Assembly: GCF_035222375.1 (NCBI RefSeq)
Contig: NW_026946363.1
Coordinates: forward strand, 6,820,001-6,884,000
From: Podospora pseudocomata
Taxonomy: Eukaryota > Ascomycota > Sordariomycetes > Sordariales > Podosporaceae
Direction of reading: 5' to 3'
DNA length: 64,000 bases
Positions 9,706 through 19,042 of this stretch are shown in pieces. A program made the translations under genes and the position numbers. Under the pieces are notes generated by a model. It was given only the letters and a program-made list of their open reading frames with translations. It was not told the origin of the DNA and searched no databases. The stretch's first letter is position 1; the number at the start of each line of letters is the position of its first letter.

Positions 9706-11922
9706 TCAAAAAGCCAATTTGCTCACCACCCTCGCCTTCTCCCACCCTTCCTCCGTCCGAAACACATCCACCACCCTCTCCTGCCAAAACTCCTCCGCCG
9801 CCTCCCTCGCCGTCAACCCATTATACACATCCAACACCTCCCTATCCGCCCCCTCCCTGAGCAGCATCAGCACCGTCTCTGCGTGTCCATGCCTGGCAGC
9901 AATCCACAGCGCCGTCTGCCCATAGTGTCCCGAAGAATCAATATCCATCCCAAACCCAATCAGCTGCTGCGCCACGCTCGTGTGCCCGTTCCTCGCCGCG
10001 ATCCAGAGCGCACTAGTCTGGTTCTCGGAGTCCCTCTCCTGCTGCAAGACCTCGTGCACAACCCCCTTTTGCTGGAAATACATCGTCAGCGCCTTGACGG
10101 CGTTGCCGTGCCCCATCGATGCTGTCTTCCATAGCACGGTTCTATTCTCGCTTGATGCTCCGGGCCCGTAGTCGGCCTTTTCATCGAGAAGCATCCTCAC
10201 GCAGTAGGGGTGATTGGCAACGGCCGCCATCCAGAGCGGTGTCCGTCCTGACGAGTCCTTTGCGTCAATTTTGGCGCCGCGGGAGACCAGGGTTTTGGCG
10301 ATGGGTTGGTGTCCCTGGCTGCAGGCTACCCACAGGGCGGTAGAAGCGTTTTCGTTGCAGGGAGTCTCCAGTTCGGCGCCCCGGTCGAGGAGCTTGTTCA
10401 CATAGGTCGATTTGTTGTCTTCGCAGGCTATGTACAGGGGGGTGAAGGGGATGCCGTTGAGGCCGGAGGGGAGGTTGATATCGATGTCGGGCCGGGCGAG
10501 GAGCATATCGACGATGAGATGGTGTCCGTACATGAGGGCGGAGCCGAGGGGGGTTTGCCCTCCGCGGCCTTTGTGGTTGACGTTGACGTCGTTGCAGTTG
10601 AGGAGGAGCTTGGCCATTTCGAGGTGGCCCTGGAGGGCGATGATGTTGAGCGCCGTGTCACCGTGGCAATCCTTCACGTTGGTGTTGCAGTGAGGAAGGA
10701 CGAGGAGGCAAGAGAAGAGGGACTCGTATCCTGGTTTGTCGGCTAGAAAGACCAACGGTGGTCCTCGAGAGGTGTGCCAGGCGTTGACGTGGAAGCTTGG
10801 CCTGGCAACGACTGCTGCCGCCGCTGCTTGGTTTCCTTGTTTGATTGCCCATTGAAAGGCCTGACTGGGGATCTGGTCCAGTTGATTTAGTAGATGCTTC
10901 AAGTCCCACTTCGTAGACGGCTCAGGGCCTGGGATGCTCGGTATTTGTCGATATTTCAGATACAAAATCGTGTTTTCAATCACTCGGTGCAGGGACATGT
11001 TGTAGTCTGGCTGCAGTATCCCATCAGCACTTGCATCCGACGCTATGCCGATCAGCGCATAGATATTATCGCGTGGATCGGTGGCCTTGCTTGCACCGAA
11101 CCGCCCCAGGAGTGAACACAGATCCGGTGCGTCTTTCCACCATGACTTTTGCCGCAAGTATCCGGGCATGATATCCAAGACAGCTTGGGTGTGCTCGTCA
11201 ACTTCTAACACCATTAGCTTGGGCATGAGAACAAACACCCGTGACGGAATGGTGTTGAGACCACAGCTGATAACAGCGCTCCTGGCGCTGAAAACCTCTT
11301 GGAGGATCCATACCCTCTTGAACCATGGCCGGCTTAACATATCTTTCAAGGCGTTGACCCGGCATGTTTTGATGCTGGTCTCGCCCGTTCCGTCTCTCTT
11401 CACCAATATTGACCACTCCTTAACCCAAGCATCTGGCGAATTCCTTCGACAGTTCTTCCTTTTAGTTGCTCGCTTGTCCAGCTGGCTCATCAAACCCATG
11501 AGAAGATCGATGTCGTCCGTACCTGGCCCAAGCCATATGTGCACATTCTGGGCGTTGGAATAAACCAGCCTCATTTGCTTCACCTGGTGGTTCTTTTCTC
11601 GATGGCTCCTTTGGTCGATACACAGGGCGTCAACCCATAGGATTCGATCCTCGTCTGGCTGCCTCAGACAACTCAAGGCCAAGTAGAGATTTTCTGTCAC
11701 CGCAGCCTTCTTCCCGCATAGTTCAATTTCCTTTGATATTGGCGCATCACCCCACGCATAGGAGAGAGCCTCATAAGGGACACCTTCAACCTGGTGGAGA
11801 AAGGTCTCAAACAGTTCACATCGAACCGGTTCGTCCACGCGGCCTCTGAGAAGACGTATGAGACGGATTGCATCGGTTTTGAGGTCGATAGGTGTGTATG
11901 TGTAGTGAGAATCCGGCGACAT
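9706..11922 (-). CDS. HET-domain protein with C-terminal ankyrin repeats
   Basis: This is a heterokaryon-incompatibility-type protein. HET domains act in fungal non-self recognition and can trigger cell death, and ankyrin repeats serve as sensing or binding scaffolds. The gene is one exon of 738 aa. The HET domain spans about 45-215 and shows the three family blocks: YEALSYAWGD, LWVDALCIDQ...EKNHQVKQM with VHIWLGPGTDD, and MLSRPWFKRVWILQEV. A conserved segment about ATDPRDNIYALIGIASD follows at about 285. Seven to eight ankyrin repeats run from about 405 to 715 (DTALNIIALQGHLEMAKLLL, QTALWIAARHGHAETVLMLL). There is no NACHT or NB-ARC domain, so this is the short HET-ANK architecture. It is head to head with a transcription factor gene. 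Its partner or ligand cannot be told from sequence. Confidence 0.92.
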   Translation of the reverse strand: MSPDSHYTYTPIDLKTDAIRLIRLLRGRVDEPVRCELFETFLHQVEGVPYEALSYAWGDAPISKEIELCGKKAAVTENLYLALSCLRQPDEDRILWVDALCIDQRSHREKNHQVKQMRLVYSNAQNVHIWLGPGTDDIDLLMGLMSQLDKRATKRKNCRRNSPDAWVKEWSILVKRDGTGETSIKTCRVNALKDMLSRPWFKRVWILQEVFSARSAVISCGLNTIPSRVFVLMPKLMVLEVDEHTQAVLDIMPGYLRQKSWWKDAPDLCSLLGRFGASKATDPRDNIYALIGIASDASADGILQPDYNMSLHRVIENTILYLKYRQIPSIPGPEPSTKWDLKHLLNQLDQIPSQAFQWAIKQGNQAAAAAVVARPSFHVNAWHTSRGPPLVFLADKPGYESLFSCLLVLPHCNTNVKDCHGDTALNIIALQGHLEMAKLLLNCNDVNVNHKGRGGQTPLGSALMYGHHLIVDMLLARPDIDINLPSGLNGIPFTPLYIACEDNKSTYVNKLLDRGAELETPCNENASTALWVACSQGHQPIAKTLVSRGAKIDAKDSSGRTPLWMAAVANHPYCVRMLLDEKADYGPGASSENRTVLWKTASMGHGNAVKALTMYFQQKGVVHEVLQQERDSENQTSALWIAARNGHTSVAQQLIGFGMDIDSSGHYGQTALWIAARHGHAETVLMLLREGADREVLDVYNGLTAREAAEEFWQERVVDVFRTEEGWEKARVVSKLAF

Positions 11923-12687
11923 GACGTTGCGCGTCCGATCTCCGGCTCCCGAGGGTCAAAAATTATAGAATGAGACGTTTTTGAAGCTGGAACGTGAATT
12001 ACGCGCCGAGGGCTGCAAAGGTGCTGCGGGGTCAATCCAGCTCTCGATCAATCATCGACGAGACAGCAAAAGCGCTCACTGCCGCAGGCGCACTGCTGTG
12101 TGACTTGATGGGACACATTTTTTGTTGCTTGTGGCTCAGAATCCGGCCCTGTCAGTGGTCGTCAACTGTGCTTGCCGCAATCGAGGTTGCCTTGAAAAAA
12201 ATATTGACCAATCACCTTCGTCTGCTTCCGATAGATAGTTGATCAAGGGCCTGACATGCCTGGAAGAAAGAGGGCATGTTGCCTCGACAGTATTGTTTGA
12301 CACACACGGCCAAGGATGGGAATGCTCAATCCGAGCAGAGCTCATGGTTCGAACGAAGCGCTGTACTGTATAAGAACCGGCTGATGGCCCAAGCTTCTCG
12401 ATCCTCGGCGGCAGCCCCTACTCGGGCTCGCGTTCCGGTTCCGCGGGTTTTGGGTGATCCCCTCACTGCACATCCCACGGCCGCTTTTTCTATCGAACAG
12501 TGCAACATCAACCGTCGTGCAGGCGAAGCACCCACCCGACGAATTGTCCTGGGCCCGGAGATCTGTTTCTTATCACTGCATTCGCCTTGTGAAAGTCCCC
12601 TTATCAGAGGCAATCGTCTTAGACCCCCGCTTAACGCACGCCAGCAGCGTGTGTGTTGAGCAGCGGATTGCTGGACTGTCCGCAAAT
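11923..12687. promoter_or_regulatory. Divergent intergenic region HET-ankyrin / transcription factor
   Basis: About 765 bp between two head-to-head starts, so both promoters should lie here. No repeat or recognised operator was seen. Confidence 0.4.
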
Positions 12688-15273
12688 ATGGAGGAACTGC
12701 CCGAGCTGGCCGATAATAATGATCACTCGGCAAAGAGAGCCGTAGGTAGCACGTCCCTCACTACATGATGGTAGAAGAACGGTCGATAATTTCGCCGTGT
12801 CAGACTTTTGGTGATATCGAAGTTAACACTGACAAATATGTTTCGGACAGTGTGACCAATGTCGGCAGCGGAAGGTGTGTATATTCACTTCCACCATCAA
12901 TGTTTGACAGAAGTGCTAAGTCGAAGTGCCGGGTAGATTCGTTGTGATAGAGAGTTGCCTGTATATTCAAACTGTAGAACTGCCAGTCGGAGTTGTAGCT
13001 CGACCGGCCTCGGCCAGAAGCCTCGCGAACCCAGGCAGAGAGTTCTCATCACCCATCAATAGTGAGGAAATGCCCGTCTTCATTGTTGCCCATTTCTGTC
13101 GGTACCCCCTTCTGGGAAGACTAACACCCACCCATTTGGTTGTTTGCAGTGAGAGAAAGATCGATAGTCTCGACTCCCGCCTGGGAGCCATCGAGAAGAT
13201 GCTGCACAAATTGACCGTCTCCCTCAACAACCGAGGCCCACCAACAGCATCCTCGAGTATCTCTCCTACACTCGAGTCAGCAGCAGCAGCCTCGTCATCG
13301 GCCCCTCGTGAGAATAGTGCAGATGCCTTGTTTGGTGCTGACAAAGACAATGAGAGCGATGACTTCGAGGCTACCGCTTTGATGAAGGAGCATACCGCAT
13401 TTGCGACTCAGTTCATCGAAAACACCACATTTCCATTCCTCGATCCAGGGATGCGGGCGGCATTCTTGTCCCTGCAGGAGCTTGTCAAACTCCAAAACAT
13501 CGAGAATGCCCGCCATGATGCGCGGTTCACCACTGCGAAACCTCTCCCAAAAGGCGGCTGGGCTGAACTGCCTATGCCGTCTGCTGATATAGTTCTCAGT
13601 GTCCTGCGCGAGATCAAACGTTTGTCAACACGTTATCCCTCTCCTGAAGGTCTTGTAAGTACTGACTCGAGCACAGAACACCCTCCTATGGGCTTTCCAG
13701 CAATTGCCACATTCACCGGCATCGAGGACTTTCCCGACAACGTTCGCAGGGTCTATTTTGCGACTGAAGAGTACAGTTTAATGCAATGGGGGATCGTGAA
13801 TTTGGGCTTGTACTTCACCCTGCAAGAGAGAGGGGCTGCGTCAGAAGGGGATCGTCAGGTTCAACTGTTCGAGGCTTCGTTTCTTTGCCGGGATAACATC
13901 GAAACCGCGCTTACAAATCTCCCTCTTTTGTTACCGCAGCGCAGAGAGAGTGTCGAGCTTCTAATAATGGCTGTATGTATCAGCAGTGTCCTATCCTGTT
14001 CACGATGCGGGGCTGATCCATAGAGCAGACGATGTACGCCATCGAGGAGTCGAAATACTCGCTCGCCCGAGATTTCATCACTATAGCGGCGAATATTTGC
14101 CAGACTCTGGGCTATCACCGAGCCCGTAGTCCGAGCACCACGGAGTCTGAGCATAAAGCGATGTTATTTTGGACAACATACATCTTCGATAGCGCCCTGT
14201 CACTGCGAGCTGGACGGCCGACCGCAATCCAGGACTGGGACATAACAATCCCTAGAGAGATCGGTCCCAAGGTCAAGAACGTAGATCCACTCTGGAAGAT
14301 TGGTCAAGCTCAGTATGTTGACTGTTGGCGGTCTCATTGTGCACCGCGTATCCGGCTAATTTATCGATAGGTGGATCAGCTGGAGCGAAGTTATGGGAAG
14401 GACGTACAGAGAGCTCTACAGCCCTGAGGCTCTGGCCCGAACCGCTGAGAAGCGTGCCGAAAACGCGCGCCAGCTGGCTCAAGCACTCCAGGATGTGGTA
14501 GCACGGTCAGCTCCGCTGATTGAGCATGTCGTCGAGAAAATGAAGATGTCCGGGGGCTATAATGCCCAGGCACGCTTCTCATTCGATATAGCAGTCGTCG
14601 GTGATGCTCTGGTTCAATGGTCGGTTTTGACTCTGATCTACCGTGCAATCCCAACTCCACCGGGGTCGCCAAGTACCTTCAACCCAGAGTGCATCCATGC
14701 AGCACGGGAAGCATTTTCTAGTCACGAGGGTTGCATGGCATTGTGTGGTGAGAGCCTGTTCATGAAGGCAGGGTATATTCAGTGGTATGTGTTCGCCCCA
14801 TCTTTCATGACCATGTGCTTAACACGGCATGCAGGAATATTCTCTATATCCCTTTCATCCCTCTCGTCGTGCTTTTCTGCCACACCATCGAAACGGCAAA
14901 CGAAGAAGACCTTGATATACTGGTGAGATTCACCGAGGGCTTGCAACCTGTGGCGCCCATTTCCTCAGGAGTTACCAAGCTGTATCGGATATCGCAGGTG
15001 CTGGTAAACATTGCCAGTCTGTGGCTCCAAACCAGAAAGCAGGGACAGCAAGATCATAACATGAGTATGGTTGGAGACAACGTCGAGATGTACTTGAACC
15101 AGTTAGGTTTCATGCCGCAGCATTCCCAACAGGACCACACGTATGGGATCGGAGGACCGGCAGGATTCGGCTATGATATGGACCAATCTGCTCAGCTGGC
15201 GAACTGGTTCTCGGGGAACACGCATATTTTTGGCCTGATGGAGGAAGATCTGTCGGGGTTCCAAGGTTTCTAG
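12688..15273 (+). CDS. Fungal-specific transcription factor, probable Zn(II)2Cys6 type
   Basis: A multi-exon regulator. A short first exon (12688-12741, MEELPELADNNDHSAKRA) joins a 24-nt exon (12851-12874) and one starting at 12921. Together they read CDQCRQRKSKCR, the first half of a binuclear zinc cluster (C-x2-C-x6-C). The second half is not resolved: no clear C-x2-C follows in any simple splice. An exon ending at CTGTCG with donor GTACCC then joins, through a GACTAAC branch intron, to the coiled-coil linker ERKIDSLDSRLGAIEKMLHKL. The rest is the fungal-specific regulatory domain, with introns 13973-14028, 14313-14370 and 14785-14834. It includes the signature YALARD-like YSLARDFITIAANICQTLGY and the block FWTTYIFDSALSLRAGRPTA. 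The stop is at 15271-15273. The target genes are unknown. Exon limits between 12930 and 13140 are uncertain. Confidence 0.75.
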
Positions 15274-15394
15274 TCCGGCCAGACAGGGTAGCATGAGATC
15301 GTAAGGCTGTAACAACTTCTTCCAAGACTACCCAAACGGCACCACGGTGCGATGTTGGCTGTATGATTCCCATATGATGTTAAAGGAGAGGGGC

Positions 15395-15895
15395 TCAATC
15401 AGTGGGCTTCCGTGGATCGTAAACTTCATATCCCTCGTCCTCTGTGTCGCTCTCTACGAGTTCGCTTTTCGGTGCTAGCACACTACTGGATCCTGTCACA
15501 TCGGATTTAGGAGCAGCGGCTGTTTTCGTGTCTGCTGGTGGTCCGCTGGCTCCAGCTACTGGCACAAATGCTGACTTGAAACCTGTCTTTTTGAAGCCGC
15601 CCTTTTTGAACCCCCCTCCACCCGTCGATGCCGCTGCCTCGCCAAGCTTGATGCTGATGACGCCCTCGGCCTTTTGTTCTTGTCGTCGGGCGCGGGCAAT
15701 GGCGTTGGGGTCCTTGACCATTGCTTTCATGTCCTTCAAACGTTGCTTGTGGGTGTGGTCGTAGGAACTGAGGTGGGCTTCGTAGTCATTGTTGCGGCTG
15801 TAGCCCTTCTGGCAGAGCTGACAATAGAAAGCCTGTCGGGCTTCTCGCGCCGACGAAGTTTGGGCCGGAGGAAGAGTCTGGTTTCGGGGAGGCAT
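15395..15895 (-). CDS. C2H2 zinc finger protein (GPATCH8/ZNF804-type finger)
   Basis: A single-exon gene of 166 aa. Near residue 22 it carries FYCQLCQKGYSRNNDYEAHL and then SYDHTHKQRLKDMK. This is the distinctive C2H2 finger and HTHKQRLK extension found in GPATCH8 and ZNF804 proteins and in a conserved fungal family, often linked to RNA processing. After it come a charged helix with RARRQEQKAEG, the motif ISIKLGE, a Gly/Lys/Phe repeat (GGFKKGGFKKTGFKSAF) and an acidic tail SDTEDEGYEVYDPRKPTD. The G-patch of GPATCH8 is absent. It is divergent from the Mcp1-like gene with about 400 bp between starts. The molecular role is inferred from the family only. Confidence 0.8.
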   Translation of the reverse strand: MPPRNQTLPPAQTSSAREARQAFYCQLCQKGYSRNNDYEAHLSSYDHTHKQRLKDMKAMVKDPNAIARARRQEQKAEGVISIKLGEAAASTGGGGFKKGGFKKTGFKSAFVPVAGASGPPADTKTAAAPKSDVTGSSSVLAPKSELVESDTEDEGYEVYDPRKPTD

Positions 15896-16290
15896 CGGGG
15901 GCAGTCGTAGGTATCGAATATCAGACGCGGTGAGTGACGGGAGGAGATGAGCGCCGCGTGGTTGTCAAAGAATTTAGCCTTGATCGGACTTCTGAACTTG
16001 CAACGAGTAAGAAAAAGGGACAAAGTAATCACAAGGGTGCTTGTGCTCAAATGAGGTGTGCCAAGCCTGGGGGCCCTGAACAGTGTGGGGTTAGAGTCGG
16101 GTTTAGTGGGCATTGTCCCCCAGGGTCCGCCAAGTTCAGATGCCAACAACGGCTCAACCAACGCATCGTTTCGGGGCTCAACAATTCCAAGGCTGGAAAA
16201 AAAGCACAGAGGCCATTACCGAGGATTCTGCACTGCGCTTTCTTTGAGACAGGCCGGGTCACGCCGTGTTTGTCTCCCCTTTCATCCACC

Positions 16291-17393
16291 ATGGAGTACC
16301 ATACGTTACGATCAAGAGCTTCTCAGGACACTCTTGTGTCCAACGCTTCTACTTCGCTCTCCCTGCTCGAACTGGATCCAACACCAATGGACTCTCCTGC
16401 CTCCGTCCCATACACCGACAAAGACCTCCCACCACTACCTGAGCAGCCAGAAGAATCACTCTCGGACTCGACACACTCGCTCCGGTCCAACCCGACAACT
16501 ACTTCCAGCGTCGGGTTAAGCGGCGCCGGTCATGGGCCAATCTTCTACTGCAAGCTCCTCCGCCGTTGACGCTTTCCTGACTCTGCGCTAACAAACAGCC
16601 TTCAGTAACACGAATCCAGCGCTACTCGTCGTACACATTTTCACTGTTCACGACCCTACATCTGGCTACAACCTCGGTCATCCCCGTCCTCGCCCGTTCC
16701 GTGCCCGCCTCCGAGTCGTACCTCCTCCTAGCGCGCGAGATCTACCAAACACCACTCTCCGAACCGTTGCTCGTCGCTTTACCAGTCGTGGTCCACATCG
16801 GTGCGGGGATAGCCACCCGCCTTATTCGAAGGTCGCAAAATCTCAAGCGGTACTATGGCGACGACCATCATCACAGAAAGGGCAGTGTGCCAGCAAAGCA
16901 GACCCCCACTCTGAGGAGCGGATGGCCCACCTTCAGCTACATTGCCGCATCAGGATACGGCTTCACCGCCATCTTCGCGGCGCACGCATTCATGAATCGG
17001 GGCTTGCCACTTCTAGTAGAAGGTGACAGTGCCAACATCGGGTTGGCGTTCGTAGCGCATGGGTTTGCGAAGCATCCTGTTATCTCCTGGACCTCGTTTG
17101 TGTCGTTGATCGGTCTCGGTGTTGGGCACATGGTCTGGGGGTGGGCGAAGTGGGTTGGGGCGGCGCAGGGTGCCGGTTGGCAGCTTGAGAGGCACACTGG
17201 GAATGCGGCGGTTGACAAGCAAACCAAGAAGAAGAGAAGGAGAAGGTTGCTGGTTATCAATGGAGTTGCTGCTATTGGGTGCGTGATGTGGGCTGCTGGT
17301 GGTCTTGGGATAGTAGCCAGGGGGGGCGAGACATTGGGGTGGGTTGGGAAGCTGTACGATGGCCTGTACGAGAAGGTGCCTGGCCTCTTTTGA
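16291..17393 (+). CDS. mcp1: Mcp1-like mitochondrial outer-membrane protein
   Basis: The sequence matches the fungal Mcp1 (Mdm10-complementing protein 1) family, a multi-pass mitochondrial outer-membrane protein tied to lipid homeostasis and contact sites. Exons 16291-16564 and 16606-17393 give 353 aa; the intron has donor GTTGAC and acceptor TTCAG. The N-terminus is a Ser/Pro-rich cytosolic stretch with the short motif DKDLPPLP. The membrane part starts with LTRIQRYSSYTFSLFTTLHL. It continues with repeats of the Mcp1 TM domain (PLLVALPVVVHIGAGIATRL; GFTAIFAAHAFMNRGLPLL; VSLIGLGVGHMVWGWAKW) and a final helix after KKKRRRRLLVINGVAAIG. The paired His/Gly helices suggest heme-b561-like packing. 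The donor is non-consensus but keeps the frame and the conserved IQRYSSY block. Confidence 0.82.
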
Positions 17394-17720
17394 AGGGGAT
17401 CAGGTCTGATACTTTGTTTTGAAATGGCTTCCTTTCTTGTCATGGACAAGACTGGAGTCATACGATTTGATGAGTGCATTTCCGTCTACATAGAGATCTT
17501 CAAGGCGGATACCTTGACCAAAGTCATGGTGGCAACGGAAAAGGTGTTGGGAGGTGGCCATACATCAACTGGATTATCTTGCATACTGCATAGCGTGTAT
17601 TTAACAACGTATATAGGCATATAACATATTTGGTCAACCCAATTTTGGATCTTGGTCTGCTCTTAGGCCTTCGACAGGCGCATTCTCCTCTTCATTCTAC
17701 TTCTTATGTCCGACATTCCC
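17394..17720. other. Intergenic, convergent 3' ends
   Basis: AT-rich 3' flanks of the Mcp1-like gene (+) and the cysteine-rich secreted protein gene (-). Nothing else was seen. Confidence 0.4.
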
Positions 17721-18087
17721 TCAGGGCTCATCGCAAAGCTTGTACCGGGTAACATATCTGTCCAATCCCCAGTCACAGCCGTAGCATTCACACATCTAGC
17801 CCGTCCTGCTGTTAGCAATTGTCTCACTCCTGGTGAGAGAGGGTATAGCCTACGTTCTTCTTGCCTCCTGGCACACAAGTCCACAGTCTTTCCGCATTTT
17901 GGCTGCTGCCATCTCCATTGGCCCCAATGATTCCGTTCCAGCAAGCCGAAGCATCAATCATATCTCTGCAGGTCTCGACATTGGTCGCAGTAACCGGACA
18001 AGGGCCAGTCACGTTGTGTTGGCGGCCGTATAGGGCTGGGGAGGCGATCGCCAGCGTGGCAGTAGCGAGTAGTATGAGAAGCTTCAT
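17721..18087 (-). CDS. Small secreted cysteine-rich protein
   Basis: Two exons, 18087-17854 and 17795-17721, are joined through a 58-nt intron (GTAGGC donor, GCTAG acceptor). They encode 102 aa. The N-terminus is a clear signal peptide (MKLLILLATATLAIASPALY). The mature part has eight cysteines. Four are in exon 1 (contexts GPCPV, ETCRD, SACWN, WTCVP). Four are in exon 2 (MCECYGCDWGLDRY and KLCDEP). The frame of exon 2 is supported because only this splice gives a cysteine-rich tail that ends at a stop. Even cysteine number, small size and secretion fit effector-like or antimicrobial small secreted proteins. I do not recognise the family and assign no function. If the intron is retained, translation ends after QE with only four cysteines. 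Confidence 0.75.
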
Positions 18088-19042
18088 GTTGTAATCGGTT
18101 TTAGAGTCTTCGCCAAAAGGACTGGATCCTGAAAACAGGTCTTAGGGACGTGCATGGCCGATATATAATCACAACAACTCCCCTATCAAGATTTGCTTGT
18201 GCGGGTGAATCAACCATCTGGATGATCTACAGGTTCCCCGCACCAATGCCAATACTTTCTGTTGACCTTGTATATTGTTTCGCTTCATCTATTCGACCGG
18301 CTGGTCCCGACTAGGAAGCTTTGGAAATGGGGGGTTGTTTAGCCTAGATTAAAATGCCTGATAGGCACATCGGGAGTTGTTAGACACAAACTCAGGGGTA
18401 AAACGCTCCTCAAGACCTTACATGATTATGCACTTGAGACGCTTCGAGAACGTGGTCGTAATCTACTCTTGCAGATATTTGGAGAAGTTAATTCGCGGGG
18501 TGGTCAGTGAAACAGGGCCAGATCGGATAATGCCGAGGGCTTCGATGCAACGAAGAGGACGGTCCACTACGTGTAAGCATGAAGGCTTCACTCAAACACA
18601 AAGTGAAATACAGAAGTGCATTGTTGTATGGATATCTTGACAGAATTCCGAGCAGCTAATGGCTGCTCGTCACAGTAACTATACCACCAATGGAGTAAAC
18701 CACATGCGGAGAACTTCACCAAGACATCGATGTCATTACAATAGGATTCTCGGCTCTTTTGATTCAAAAACAGATCAATCACAGGCAAACAAACGCCTTT
18801 TGTCGGTGAAGAAAACACCCAATGTCTTAAACGATGATGTCATCGGCTCACTCTCACTTGGGGGCCGGCCTCTCGGGACCGCCCGCCTGCACGAACAGTC
18901 CCTGCTTTTTGGTTCTGGAACGGACAACTCAAACGCCCCTGAGAGCGGACCGCTAATCAGTGCAGAAAGATCGGACGCTATTTGATATAGCTTATTCGGA
19001 CCTACTGGACGCCATCTTTCGTCTCAATGCCAGCCGCCATCA
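18088..19042. other. Divergent intergenic region secreted protein / ATP-grasp gene
   Basis: About 950 bp between two divergent starts. It is AT-richer than the flanking genes. No repeat, RNA gene or recognised regulatory motif was found. Confidence 0.4.

Noticed and set aside
13653-13675. GTAAGT...ACAG as an intron in the transcription factor
   Set aside because: The span is only about 23 nt, too short for a spliceosomal intron, and the frame is open through it.
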